Source of the DNA: Bacteroidota bacterium
GTDB taxonomy: Bacteria > Pseudomonadota > Alphaproteobacteria > Puniceispirillales > Puniceispirillaceae
Direction of reading: 5' to 3'
Length of the DNA: 7,117 nt
Assembly (NCBI GenBank): GCA_009936825.1
Contig: JAACDV010000108.1
Coordinates: 1 to 7,117, forward strand
How positions within the stretch are numbered: position 1 is the first letter of the stretch; the number at the start of each line of letters is the position of its first letter. Under the pieces are notes generated by a model that was given only the letters and a program-made list of their open reading frames with translations, made no database searches and was not told the DNA's origin. Shown here one piece after another: positions 1 through 6,934 of the stretch. Both the position numbers and the translations under genes were made by a program.

Positions 1-733
1 AATCGGCCCCAAAATCGGCCATAATCTCTCGCGCTAGCGGCATGGTAAGATCGCGTTTCTGGGCAAGCGAACGTTGGTCCATCGCGCCCGCAACTATCTG
101 CACGGCGGCAAAGCTGCGCTCCATCCGTGACACCATAAAATCCAGCACTGGCGCATTAATCGCGAGCTGACGGTCGGTAAAATATTTCTCCAGCACCCCA
201 CGCAACACCGCATCATCCGGCGCCTCCAAACGCACAACATTAACCGCGCGCAGGCGTGACGCCAAATCTGGCAGGTGCCAGTCCATTTGTGAGACAGGCT
301 CGCTTGTCAAAATCAAAATCGAAGAGTGCTGCCCCGCGGCGCGGTTAAACAGATGAAACAACGCCTCTTGCGACCATGCGTCTTGTCCCAGTCCATGATT
401 GGGTGCCGGTTGGTCAAGGATCATATGTCCGGTTATTTTGTCTGCTTCCCCTGATTTATCGGGCGCGATACCATCATTGCCCCGCAGATCGGCCTGCAGA
501 TCGGCCATTTGCAGATTGGTCAGATGGCGCGCATTGCTGGCCTGCTGCCAGACCGCACCAAGATGGCTTTTACCACTGGCAGGCGGTCCAACAATATTTA
601 ACGCCGGAAATTGCCCGGGCCAATCCGGCCAGCGATCAATCCATTCTGCTGCCAGCCTGTTACAAGCGCCGACAATAAAATCATCGCGGCCCTGAGCGGA
701 CATAAATTGCAAATCTAGGGAAAGTTGCCGCAT
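1..733 (-). CDS. hda: Hda/HdaA-type DnaA-related AAA+ ATPase (regulatory inactivation of DnaA), C-terminus cut by window edge
   Basis: An open frame runs from ATG at 733 to the window edge, giving 244 residues with no stop. The N-terminus has QLSLDL at residues 3-8, matching the beta-clamp-binding motif of Hda. This motif also supports the first ATG over Met11. A Walker A motif GPPASGKS lies at 49-56. The sensor I and box VII region (ILILTSEP, then W..PDLASRLRA) is at 139-163, and the sensor II-like segment RMERSFAAV at 203-211. In this family, Hda bound to the DNA sliding clamp stimulates ATP hydrolysis by DnaA and so prevents re-initiation. Domain III of DnaA is present, but no DNA-binding domain IV is visible, and the length is typical of Hda. 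The Walker B region reads MILDQPAPN (104-112) rather than an acidic pair, preceded by a polar stretch at about 84-102. The gene lies 15 bp behind the DUF2066 gene, so co-transcription is likely. The family call is confident; only the extreme C-terminus is missing. Confidence 0.93.
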   Translation of the reverse strand, partial: MRQLSLDLQFMSAQGRDDFIVGACNRLAAEWIDRWPDWPGQFPALNIVGPPASGKSHLGAVWQQASNARHLTNLQMADLQADLRGNDGIAPDKSGEADKITGHMILDQPAPNHGLGQDAWSQEALFHLFNRAAGQHSSILILTSEPVSQMDWHLPDLASRLRAVNVVRLEAPDDAVLRGVLEKYFTDRQLAINAPVLDFMVSRMERSFAAVQIVAGAMDQRSLAQKRDLTMPLAREIMADFGAD

Positions 734-748
734 TACCGCTTTCTGCCT

Positions 749-1921
749 CTACTGAGGTTCAATGACATTGCTGCCGTCATCACGCTTGCGCAGACGAAGA
801 TTATGCGCCGCCAGTGAGTTCGCTATTGCAGCATCATTGCCAACAACGCTCAATGTGACCAACGCGCCTCCAATATCCAGCCGGCGCACTATATAGCTGT
901 CGATCACAGCAAGCTGATCAAACGCATCCCGCCTTTTTGCCCAATCAGTCAAACTCAAAATAGGCACATCGACCGTAATCTCACGCATCTCATTGCCGCG
1001 AATGATGTTGGCCGCGTGCCACCCGCGCTCCATTTCACCAAGGATTAACTGACGCGCGCGGCCAAGCTGTGATTGCAGATCATTCCCAACTGGCCGATCC
1101 ACCATCTTGCCAAGAATCAACAGTTGCTCGGCGGCGGCGGTAAATAGCTGACCATCAACGGCGAGAACGGGCTGTGATCCCTTATAATCGAGGCGCGCCG
1201 TTACCAGCATGATCTGATCCGCACCCGCGATAATCGCCGCCCGGCGCAAGGTAGCTGGGTCAGCCTTGGCAAGATCTTCAGCGCGAAGACTTCGCTCATT
1301 CAAAATCGTTGGCTCTAAAAGGGTAAAATCGACCAGTCCGTCAGCCCCGGCAACGGCTTCTCGCCAGCCAGATAGCCAGTCATTGTCGGTCTGCCATGCC
1401 CGCGCACCATCCGGGGCCAACCAGACCGGAAGCACAAGAATTTTCGGACTTTGCAATTCGGCCCATTCCAGATCAACCGCCCGAAAAGCCGCCCTGATGC
1501 TTCTGGCGTCAAAACAATAATCCAGTACCGCGATATAACGACCAGCAATGCTGTTTTCCTCAGAAATATGGAAAAAATCAACGAACTGCTCGGGGCTGTT
1601 TTCGCTCAGAAACTGATCAACCACTGTGTCATCTCGCAATAACCGGTAAAGAACGCGGGCAAAACCCAGCCGCGCGGCATTCCCTACCCCCTCAATTTGA
1701 GCCTTGGCAGCGGTTTCTGCTGACTGATCAATCTTGATTCCCGCAACACCGAACTGCGAAGCCGGACATTGATCAAAGGCATACACCGGCACCGCGGTAA
1801 AAAGGGCAACGGACAAAATCAGGCTGCCAATAAGGCCCCGCAATCGCCCAATATTCAGACATAAAATATGCTGCAAAACTACACCGTGGATATTTTGTTT
1901 GTAAAAAGTGACTATACGCAT
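749..1921 (-). CDS. DUF2066 domain-containing exported protein
   Basis: This encodes 390 residues of unknown function, recognised as DUF2066 from overall sequence character and from its place between purM and hda, where such genes often sit in proteobacteria. The start is uncertain. ATG at 1921 puts the hydrophobic segment (about residues 30-44, IGSLILSVALFTAV) far inside, with signal-peptidase cleavage predicted after VYA at 48. It also lacks an obvious ribosome binding site. A TTG at 1843 (Leu27), reading (M)RGLIGSLIL, would give a conventional signal peptide of about 22 residues. No lipobox cysteine is present, so a soluble periplasmic protein is expected rather than a lipoprotein. The rest is mixed alpha/beta in character with no catalytic motif I can identify, and the C-terminus is basic (LRLRKRDDGS). 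It is divergent from purM and probably in one transcript with hda. That it is a real gene is confident; its function is not known. Confidence 0.8.
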   Translation of the reverse strand: MRIVTFYKQNIHGVVLQHILCLNIGRLRGLIGSLILSVALFTAVPVYAFDQCPASQFGVAGIKIDQSAETAAKAQIEGVGNAARLGFARVLYRLLRDDTVVDQFLSENSPEQFVDFFHISEENSIAGRYIAVLDYCFDARSIRAAFRAVDLEWAELQSPKILVLPVWLAPDGARAWQTDNDWLSGWREAVAGADGLVDFTLLEPTILNERSLRAEDLAKADPATLRRAAIIAGADQIMLVTARLDYKGSQPVLAVDGQLFTAAAEQLLILGKMVDRPVGNDLQSQLGRARQLILGEMERGWHAANIIRGNEMREITVDVPILSLTDWAKRRDAFDQLAVIDSYIVRRLDIGGALVTLSVVGNDAAIANSLAAHNLRLRKRDDGSNVIEPQ

Positions 1922-1989
1922 GACACCGACGCTTTAAGATGGCATTTAAGTTTTTCCGTTCTACACCATTTCGCCACAGGCTTGCCAGC

Positions 1990-3075
1990 ATGTCGGATAA
2001 ATCAAAAGCGCAGACCTCACTCAGCTACCGCAATGCGGGCGTCGATATTGACGCTGGCGATGCGCTGGTGCGTGATATCGCGCCCCATGCAAAGCGCACG
2101 AAAAGGCCCGGCGCCGATGCTGCCTTGGGCGGATTTGGCGGGCTGTTTGACCTTGCAGCCGCCGGGTTTAATGACCCGATTCTCGTCGCCGCAACCGATG
2201 GTATAGGCACCAAACTGGACCTTGCACGCACCCTTGGGCGCTATCGCGGATTGGGCATTGATCTTGTCGCAATGTGCGTAAACGACCTGATTGTACAGGG
2301 AGCTAAACCATTATTTTTTCTAGATTATTTCGCCACTGGTAAGCTGGACAGCGAGGTGGCAACCGAAATCATCGCCGGGATTGCTGATGGCTGTGTTGCC
2401 AGTGAATGCGCGCTGATTGGCGGTGAGACTGCCGAGATGCCGGGCATTTATCCTGCGGGCGGATTTGACCTTGCAGGATTTTCAGTTGGCGCAGTTGAGC
2501 GCGGGCAAATTCTATCGCGTGACACGCCGAGGCAAGGTGATATCGCGATCGCCCTTCCCTCTAGCGGGGTGCATTCAAACGGCTATTCGCTGGTCCGAAA
2601 AATTATTGAGGTGGAGGGTGCAAAATTGGATGCACCACTCGAAGGAAGCAACGAATCCCTTGGCGATGTGCTGATTACGCCGACACGAATCTATCATCAC
2701 AGCGCGCGCGCCGCGCATCAACCGGGCAGAATTTCAGGAATGTGCCATGTGACTGGCGGCGGGCTGATAGAAAATCCACCGCGGGTATATGGCGACCATC
2801 TGTCACTTGATCTGGATTGTTCCAGCTGGACGCTGCCGCCAGTGTTTGAGTGGATGCGCCAATCCGGCAAGCTTGAGAATGAAGAGCTGCTGCGAACTTT
2901 CAATTGCGGGATTGGAATGCTGATATTTGTCGCCGCTGATCAGGGTGCAGACGTCCTGGCTGCCTTGCAAAGCGGGCCTGAGCCCGACGCCTGGATTGCC
3001 GGAAGGCTGGTTCCCCGCGCCGATAACGCGCCGGTGATTTTCTCTGATATAGAAAAACTATGCCCGCCGCGGTGA
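1990..3075 (+). CDS. purM: Phosphoribosylformylglycinamidine cyclo-ligase (AIR synthetase)
   Basis: PurM closes the imidazole ring: FGAM plus ATP gives AIR, the fifth step of cytosolic de novo purine synthesis. Numbered from ATG 1990 (361 residues, against about 345 in E. coli), the family signatures appear in order: SYRNAGVDIDAGDALV (12-27), ATDGIGTKLDLA (68-79), CVNDLIVQGAKPLFFLDYFATG (96-117), GGETAEMPGIY (144-154), SSGVHSNGYSLVR (191-203), HVTGGGLIENPPRV (253-266) and RTFNCGIGM (302-310). An in-frame ATG at 1939 would add 17 residues (MAFKFFRSTP...) that do not belong to the family. An AGG 9 nt before 1990 supports the shorter form. PurM overlaps purN by 16 bp, or by the 4-base GTGA if the internal purN GTG is used, which indicates translational coupling. 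I found no convincing promoter between it and the divergent DUF2066 gene. Confidence 0.96.
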   Translation: MSDKSKAQTSLSYRNAGVDIDAGDALVRDIAPHAKRTKRPGADAALGGFGGLFDLAAAGFNDPILVAATDGIGTKLDLARTLGRYRGLGIDLVAMCVNDLIVQGAKPLFFLDYFATGKLDSEVATEIIAGIADGCVASECALIGGETAEMPGIYPAGGFDLAGFSVGAVERGQILSRDTPRQGDIAIALPSSGVHSNGYSLVRKIIEVEGAKLDAPLEGSNESLGDVLITPTRIYHHSARAAHQPGRISGMCHVTGGGLIENPPRVYGDHLSLDLDCSSWTLPPVFEWMRQSGKLENEELLRTFNCGIGMLIFVAADQGADVLAALQSGPEPDAWIAGRLVPRADNAPVIFSDIEKLCPPR

Positions 3076-3752
3076 TCCGCATCGCCATTCTGATTTCCGG
3101 GCGCGGCAGCAATATGCTGCGGCTGGTGGACAGTATTAGCCCCGACCTTGCCTGCGAAATTGCCCTTGTTGCAGCCAATGCTCCATGTGCAGGGCTTTTG
3201 GCGGCAGATGATCGCGGGCTAAAAACGGCCCTGATTGACCGCAGCCTATATGCCAGCAAAGCTGATCATGAGGCGGAACTTGCCGCGGCGATTGAAAATG
3301 CTAAGGCCGACTGGATTTTCCTTGCCGGATATATGGCTGTTCTATCGCCTGCCTTTGTTGAAAAATTCTCGCACCACATTATCAATATTCATCCGTCGCT
3401 GTTGCCCCATTTTAAGGGGCTGGATACGCATTCGCGGGCACTGGCGGCCAGCGCTTTGCGGCATGGTGCAAGTGTGCATATGGTCACTGCAGCGTTGGAC
3501 GATGGCGCGGTTATTCTTCAAGCCGGGCTGGATGTGGGTGAAAATGACGATGCAGACCAGCTTGCAGCGCGGGTATTGCGCCTTGAACATGCGCTGTATC
3601 CGTTCGTGCTGGAATCCCTTGCAAGCGGCGCGCTGAGTGTATCTGGCGGCCTTCCTGTCTGGCATGACGGGCCTACCGCCTTAATGAGATGCGCTAGGGA
3701 AATACAATCGGTTCTGGCAGACAGCGTTATCTGGCCAGATCAATCAATGTGA
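3060..3752 (+). CDS. purN: Phosphoribosylglycinamide formyltransferase (10-formyl-THF dependent)
   Basis: PurN transfers a formyl group from 10-formyltetrahydrofolate to GAR, giving FGAR, the third purine step. The N-terminal LISGRGSN (11-18) is the phosphate-binding loop. NIHPSLLPHFKGLDTH (109-124) carries the catalytic Asn109 and His111, and Asp147 is in LDDGAVILQ; these correspond to E. coli N106, H108 and D144. Ser138 matches S135. The usual D-x-GP-I turn reads DDGA here, a mild change. The later EHALYP (176-181) is also typical. At 230 residues it is slightly longer than the E. coli enzyme, with an unconserved tail ending WPDQSM. That tail and its TGA stop lie inside the first copy of a 19-bp tandem repeat. 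A GTG at 3072 (Val5) overlapping the purM stop is an alternative start. It is in one operon with purM. Confidence 0.95.
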   Translation: MPAAVIRIAILISGRGSNMLRLVDSISPDLACEIALVAANAPCAGLLAADDRGLKTALIDRSLYASKADHEAELAAAIENAKADWIFLAGYMAVLSPAFVEKFSHHIINIHPSLLPHFKGLDTHSRALAASALRHGASVHMVTAALDDGAVILQAGLDVGENDDADQLAARVLRLEHALYPFVLESLASGALSVSGGLPVWHDGPTALMRCAREIQSVLADSVIWPDQSM

Positions 3753-3809
3753 CCCAGATCAGTCAATTTGACCCAGATCAGTCAATTTGACCCAGATCAG
3801 TCAATTGGA
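3734..3809 (+). repeat. Four-copy 19-bp tandem repeat overlapping the purN stop codon
   Basis: Copies lie at 3734-3752, 3753-3771, 3772-3790 and 3791-3809. Copies 2 and 3 are identical (CCCAGATCAGTCAATTTGA). Copy 4 differs at one base (TTGGA), and copy 1 at three (GCCAGATCAATCAATGTGA). The TGA ending copy 1 is the purN stop. Across two junctions the array forms a dyad, TTGAC-N8-GTCAA (3768-3785 and 3787-3804). Each unit also contains a GATC. There are no spacers, so it is not a CRISPR. It may be a slippage-generated array seeded by the purN end, or an operator-like cluster; the sequence does not decide between these. Confidence 0.95.
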
Positions 3810-3888
3810 CATTAAAGAAGCATTTGATTTTAACAAAACCATGCGTCATAAAAATGGGGTATGTTGGTTCAAGACGGGGAAAGACCAG

Positions 3889-4020
3889 ATGGATACTAGT
3901 AAATTCGACAAGCAGGCAAATTCACACCTGAATTTTTATCACAATTTTATGAACGGATCGAAAATTCTGATTGGTCTGGTCATTGTAACGCTGGTGATTA
4001 TGGCGGCGACACTGCTGTAA
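3889..4020 (+). CDS. Small single-pass membrane protein resembling aa3-type cytochrome c oxidase subunit IV
   Basis: This 43-residue protein starts MDTSKFDKQANSHL and has a hydrophilic N-terminal half. A YHNFMNGSK segment (17-25) follows, then one transmembrane helix (about 25-43, ILIGLVIVTLVIMAATLL) that runs to the last residue. This layout, a short polar head, a Y..F..GSK-like motif and a C-terminal helix, fits the alphaproteobacterial aa3 oxidase subunit IV family (COX IV type 2), small accessory proteins of the terminal oxidase in the inner membrane. The ATG at 3889 is preceded by GGGGAAAGA, a plausible ribosome binding site. The frame can be extended to a TTG at 3787, but that extension starts inside the tandem repeat and is unlike the family. 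No other oxidase genes are in the window. A TTGGAC (3805-3810) with TTTTAA (3828-3833) is a weak promoter candidate. The family assignment is by resemblance only. Confidence 0.65.
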   Translation: MDTSKFDKQANSHLNFYHNFMNGSKILIGLVIVTLVIMAATLL

Positions 4021-4072
4021 TATTGAATTGAAAGTGTGGGGCAGACCTGCAAGATCAAGACCAGAAATGAAC

Positions 4073-4106
4073 AACGGCGGGGACAAAACCCCCGCCGTTT
4101 ATTTAT
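4073..4106. terminator. Intrinsic terminator between convergent genes
   Basis: A perfect 10-bp inverted repeat, AACGGCGGGG (4073-4082) and CCCCGCCGTT (4090-4099), encloses a 7-nt loop and is followed on the plus strand by TATTTATG. It lies 52 bp after the small membrane protein gene and 32 bp after the end of the convergent ndk gene. The hairpin can form from either strand, and on the minus strand the tract after it is GTTCATTT. It therefore probably serves both genes, and more strongly the plus-strand one. Confidence 0.85.
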
Positions 4107-4131
4107 GAATTATTCATTGAACCGGACATAT

Positions 4132-4554
4132 TTATCCGGTGATTTCGCTGCCAGAAAAGAAAAAGGCAATTTCTTCAGCTGCGGGTTCAGGAGCATCGGA
4201 GCCGTGCACTGAATTAGCTTCGATCGACTCGGCAAAATCTTTGCGAATTGTTCCGTCAGCCGCATCGCTGGGATTGGTTGCCCCCATGACTTCACGGTTC
4301 TTGGCGATTGCATTTTCGCCTTCGAGAACCTGAACAACAACCGGGCCGGACGTCATAAACGCCACCAAATCATTATAGAAGGGACGCTCGGCATGAACCG
4401 CATAAAAGGCGCGCGCCTCGGTCTCACTCAGCTGCTTGCGCTTTTGGGCGACGATACGCAGGCCAGCAGCTTCAAAACGAGCATTGATCTGACCGGTAAG
4501 ATTGCGCCGGGTAGCGTCCGGCTTGATAATTGAAAAAGTTCTTTCGAGGGCCAT
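4132..4554 (-). CDS. ndk: Nucleoside diphosphate kinase
   Basis: Ndk transfers the gamma-phosphate between NTPs and NDPs through a phosphohistidine, balancing cytosolic nucleoside triphosphate pools. The 140-residue protein matches the compact bacterial family end to end. It has [11 protein letters not shown] (4-14, with Lys11), [13 protein letters not shown] (26-38), ARAFYAVH (47-54), [13 protein letters not shown] (71-83), GATNPSDA (91-98), GTIRKDF (101-107) and the active-site NSVHGSD with His117. The start is firm: an AAGGGA ribosome binding site lies about 6 nt upstream and family homology begins at once. Convergent to the small membrane protein gene and 182 bp downstream of holC, it most likely has its own promoter. 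Confidence 0.97.
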   Translation of the reverse strand: MALERTFSIIKPDATRRNLTGQINARFEAAGLRIVAQKRKQLSETEARAFYAVHAERPFYNDLVAFMTSGPVVVQVLEGENAIAKNREVMGATNPSDAADGTIRKDFAESIEANSVHGSDAPEPAAEEIAFFFSGSEITG

Positions 4555-4587
4555 GGGGTATCCCTTTGATAGGTTGGCGTTTGCTGT

Positions 4588-4623
4588 TGTCGCCTTAATA
4601 GGAAAAGGCGGCAGGTGTTACAA
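4588..4623 (-). promoter_or_regulatory. Candidate sigma-70 promoter of ndk, with a palindrome over the -10
   Basis: On the minus strand, TTGTAA (4623-4618) and TATTAA (4600-4595) are separated by exactly 17 bp, predicting transcription from near 4588 with a leader of about 34 nt before the ndk ATG. A perfect 6-bp inverted repeat, CGCCTT at 4591-4596 and AAGGCG at 4605-4610 on the plus strand, covers the -10 and could be an operator or a chance hairpin. Seen by eye only. Confidence 0.45.
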
Positions 4624-4661
4624 GAACAAAAACAACGCTGAAAAGAAAATTCGGTTTGAAA

Positions 4662-4681
4662 GGGCGGGAAACACTCCCCCC
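4662..4681 (-). terminator. Possible weak terminator after holC
   Basis: On the minus strand GGGGGG pairs with CCCGCCC, with one bulged G and a 7-nt loop. An A/T block precedes it and TTTC, then a broken T-rich tract (to about 4640), follows it. It sits 55 bp beyond the holC stop and just ahead of the ndk promoter candidate, the right place to end the pepA-holC transcript. The bulge and interrupted T-tract make this tentative. Confidence 0.3.
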
Positions 4682-4691
4682 AAAAAAGACT

Positions 4692-4722
4692 AAATAATAA
4701 TAATCATAATAATGATGATAAT
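4692..4722. repeat. AT-rich trinucleotide stretch (ATA/ATC/ATG units)
   Basis: About ten 3-bp units in a row read as variants of AAT, with AATCAT and GATGAT interruptions. The stretch lies in the holC-ndk intergenic gap, 15 bp beyond the holC stop. It is a low-complexity, slippage-prone region with no other visible role. Confidence 0.7.
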
Positions 4723-4736
4723 GCGGGGATCATATG

Positions 4737-5189
4737 TCAGGCGCGTTTTTCCCACTTACCGTCTTCATCCTGTGCGAAATAGCGCATCTCAAAGGCGGTG
4801 TCTTCGCGCCATTTCTGCCACTGGGTGCGCGCTTGGGTTACCTGTGCCTCTGATCGGCCATCGAACAGATTAAACACGCGTTCAAACCCCGCCATATCAG
4901 CCCGCTCCGCACCGTGCAATAAGAACAGAAACTCGGCCTTGACCGGATTATCATCGCCCTCTGATACAATCCAGATCGGCGCATGGTCTGCGCCCGCATC
5001 CTGATCCAGCCCATGGGCAAGCCAGCTTTCAGGTTCAGCCGTCCACAACGCATCATCAATGGCCGTTGCCGCCGGACGCGGGCACTGGATCAGCATTTTT
5101 TTTCCGGCAAGCAGACTTTTCTGCAAAAGCATGACCAGCGCACCCTCCCCCTCGGACTGGCTTAGATGATAGAAATCAATCTGCGGCAT
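4737..5189 (-). CDS. holC: DNA polymerase III chi subunit
   Basis: Chi is the clamp-loader accessory that links the replisome to the C-terminal tail of SSB. The 150-residue protein opens with IDFYHL (4-9), the family's characteristic first strand. It continues with KKMLIQCP (30-37), DDALW (45-49) and the ESWLAHG stretch (54-60). Then come PIWIVSEGD (71-79), FNLFDG (106-111), a helix with ARTQWQKWRE (120-129), and a terminal Y-F-A-Q..DGKWEKRA. Length and order match bacterial HolC. GGAG 6 nt before the ATG supports the start. It follows pepA by 60 bp on the same strand, the usual alphaproteobacterial neighbour, so the two are probably one transcript. HolD (psi), its partner in gammaproteobacteria, is generally not recognised in alphaproteobacteria, and none is seen here. 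Confidence 0.93.
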   Translation of the reverse strand: MPQIDFYHLSQSEGEGALVMLLQKSLLAGKKMLIQCPRPAATAIDDALWTAEPESWLAHGLDQDAGADHAPIWIVSEGDDNPVKAEFLFLLHGAERADMAGFERVFNLFDGRSEAQVTQARTQWQKWREDTAFEMRYFAQDEDGKWEKRA

Positions 5190-5201
5190 CGCCCGCTCCC
5201 G

Positions 5202-5235
5202 ATCTAGGTGTATTCAGGCGTTACAATGCCTAGAT
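5202..5235. other. Inverted repeats with two alternative pairings in the pepA-holC gap
   Basis: ATCTAGG (5202-5208) pairs with CCTAGAT (5229-5235). AGGC (5216-5219) can instead pair with GCCT (5228-5231). Both use the CCT at 5229-5231, so they exclude each other. No T-tract follows on the minus strand, so this does not look like a terminator. It might be an mRNA processing or stabilising hairpin between the two genes. Confidence 0.4.
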
Positions 5236-5249
5236 ATCATCATCTGGCC

Positions 5250-6728
5250 CTAGGCTTCATCATCAAGAACGTCAATGCTGACAGGCTGCCAGTCATCAAT
5301 CATCTTGCTTAGAAGACGCACACCATATCCCGTGCCGCCTTTTGGCACAGTTGGGGTGGCCTTGTCCGACCATGCCTTTGCGGCAATATCCAGATGTGCC
5401 CAAGGCGTGTCGCTGACAAATCTCTCAAGAAAAACGGCGGCGGTGATAGACCCGCCTGCCGGTCCGCCAATATTCTTCATATCAGCAATGTGCGATTTCA
5501 GCATGGCGTTATAAGACTTGCCCAGCGGCATCCGCCACACGCCTTCCGACGTGGCCTTACCCGCCTTTGACAGTTGCTCGGACAAGCCGTCACTGTTGGT
5601 AAACATGCCGGCATATTCCTTGCCAAGCGCGACAATAATCGCACCGGTCAATGTTGCGAGGTCAACCATCACCTGCGGCTTGAACTTGGTTTCGGTATAA
5701 TGCAGCGCGTCGGCCAGAACCAGCCGTCCCTCGGCATCGGTGTTCAACACTTCGATTGTTTTGCCCGACATTGATGTGACGACATCCCCGGGGCGTTGGG
5801 CGTTGCCATCCGGCATATTTTCAACCAGCCCGATAACGCCCACAACATTCCGCTTAACCTTGCGTCCGGCGAGTGCCAACATGGTGCCGGTTACCGCGGC
5901 CGCACCGCCCATATCCATCTTCATATCTTCCATGCCCTTGGCAGGCTTTAGCGAGATGCCGCCGGTATCAAAGGTAACGCCCTTGCCAACCAGTGCGATT
6001 GGCGCTTCTTTGCCGCCGCCATTCCACCTCATCACCACCATTTGCGAGTCTCGGCGACTGCCTTGCCCAACGCCCAGCAGCGCCCCCATTCCCAACTTTT
6101 CCATCGCCGCCTCATCAAGGATGCTGACCTCAACACCTAGCTTTTCGAGAGACCGACATCGCGACGCAAATTCGGTTGGATAGAGTTTGTTCGCAGGCTC
6201 AAACACCAGATCCCGCGCCATTTCAACGCCGGCCATCATCGCCATCCGGTCGGTGATCTCGGGATGATTTTCATCAACTGATCCGGATAGGAGCAAAATT
6301 TTAACCGAAGCCTCACTGCTGCTGCTTTCGGTGAAATATTGCTCAAAATGATAGGCGGCCAGGCTCATTCCAAGGGCAATATCGGCGGTGATATCGGCGT
6401 CCAGATCATGGTCCGGCATATAGGCGCGTTTTGATTCCAAAGCGTCAACAGCAGCAAAAATCTTGCCGCCCACGACCTCAGCCGCGCTGCCGCCGGCCAG
6501 CGATGATCCCGTTCCGACTAGCACAACCAACTGGTCTTCCAGATGCAAAACAATCGACTTACCTTTTTCCCCTGAAAATTGCGCAGTGGCCATTGCCGCA
6601 ATGATGCTGGCAGCAAGCCCCCCTTCAAGGGTCGGAATTAACGTGCCTTTTGAAGCGACCAGACAGATCAGCGCGTGATCGCCTTCGGGTACATTTCTGG
6701 AAAACGTTAGGTCTAATTTTGTAGCCAT
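5250..6728 (-). CDS. pepA: Leucyl aminopeptidase, M17 family (PepA-type)
   Basis: This is a cytosolic aminopeptidase with two metal ions that removes N-terminal residues from peptides; the family is usually hexameric. The 492 residues match the E. coli PepA length. The C-terminal catalytic domain holds all expected residues: Lys249 and Asp254 in KGVTFDTGG, catalytic Lys261, Asp272 in MDMGGAAAV, and Asp331, Glu333 and Arg335 in the NTDAEGRL signature (329-336). They sit at a constant offset of 21 from E. coli PepA. The N-terminal domain (about 1-150) is more variable, as usual. The start is supported by AGGA 7 nt upstream. PepA homologues can also bind DNA (E. coli PepA acts in Xer recombination and carAB control), but nothing here shows that. 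It heads the pepA-holC pair. I saw no clear promoter before it. Confidence 0.97.
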   Translation of the reverse strand: MATKLDLTFSRNVPEGDHALICLVASKGTLIPTLEGGLAASIIAAMATAQFSGEKGKSIVLHLEDQLVVLVGTGSSLAGGSAAEVVGGKIFAAVDALESKRAYMPDHDLDADITADIALGMSLAAYHFEQYFTESSSSEASVKILLLSGSVDENHPEITDRMAMMAGVEMARDLVFEPANKLYPTEFASRCRSLEKLGVEVSILDEAAMEKLGMGALLGVGQGSRRDSQMVVMRWNGGGKEAPIALVGKGVTFDTGGISLKPAKGMEDMKMDMGGAAAVTGTMLALAGRKVKRNVVGVIGLVENMPDGNAQRPGDVVTSMSGKTIEVLNTDAEGRLVLADALHYTETKFKPQVMVDLATLTGAIIVALGKEYAGMFTNSDGLSEQLSKAGKATSEGVWRMPLGKSYNAMLKSHIADMKNIGGPAGGSITAAVFLERFVSDTPWAHLDIAAKAWSDKATPTVPKGGTGYGVRLLSKMIDDWQPVSIDVLDDEA

Positions 6729-6785
6729 AAATTCATCCTGTTATCTGTCGCGCAAGAAGCAGTTTCGCAATTTGCTAGCGTTTTT

Positions 6786-6839
6786 TGGAAACTTGGCAAG
6801 CCTGAAAAAAATTAGCAGGTTGTGGAAATTGACAAGCTT
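6786..6839 (+). repeat. Imperfect direct repeat TGGAAA(C)TTGRCAAGCYT
   Basis: TGGAAACTTGGCAAGCCT (6786-6803) recurs as TGGAAATTGACAAGCTT (6823-6839), one base shorter and with two substitutions. The second copy contains the TTGACA promoter-like hexamer. The spacing of about 37 bp could suit two regulator sites, but no regulator is known here. Confidence 0.5.
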
Positions 6840-6856
6840 TGGAAGGCGTGTAGATC
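6829..6856 (+). promoter_or_regulatory. Plus-strand promoter candidate
   Basis: A consensus -35 TTGACA (6829-6834) is followed after 16 bp by TAGATC (6851-6856), a poor -10. It points right, toward the anti-SD hairpin and the unseen next gene. The perfect -35 is the main support. Confidence 0.3.
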
Positions 6857-6888
6857 GGGATTGAAAAAACATCGTCAACCGCGATGTG

Positions 6889-6910
6889 TCAAATTATGCA
6901 TCAAATTATG
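6889..6910 (+). repeat. Tandem TCAAATTATG, 12-bp period
   Basis: TCAAATTATG occurs at 6889-6898 and 6901-6910, just after a perfect 6-bp inverted repeat ACATCG/CGATGT (6869-6874 and 6882-6887). Near one helical turn apart, these could be adjacent protein sites or chance. Confidence 0.5.
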
Positions 6911-6934
6911 GTTCGGCTGCGGCAATTGGCCCAG

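Noticed and set aside
376..695. Plus-strand open frames of about 100 residues over hda
   Set aside because: They are antisense to a well-supported Hda reading frame and show no family features.
3734..3809. CRISPR array
   Set aside because: The 19-bp units are contiguous with no spacers, there are only four of them, and no cas genes are present.
3787..3888. 34-residue N-terminal extension of the small membrane protein from a TTG start
   Set aside because: It starts inside the tandem repeat and lacks family-like sequence, whereas ATG 3889 has a purine-rich ribosome binding site and gives a compact family-like protein.
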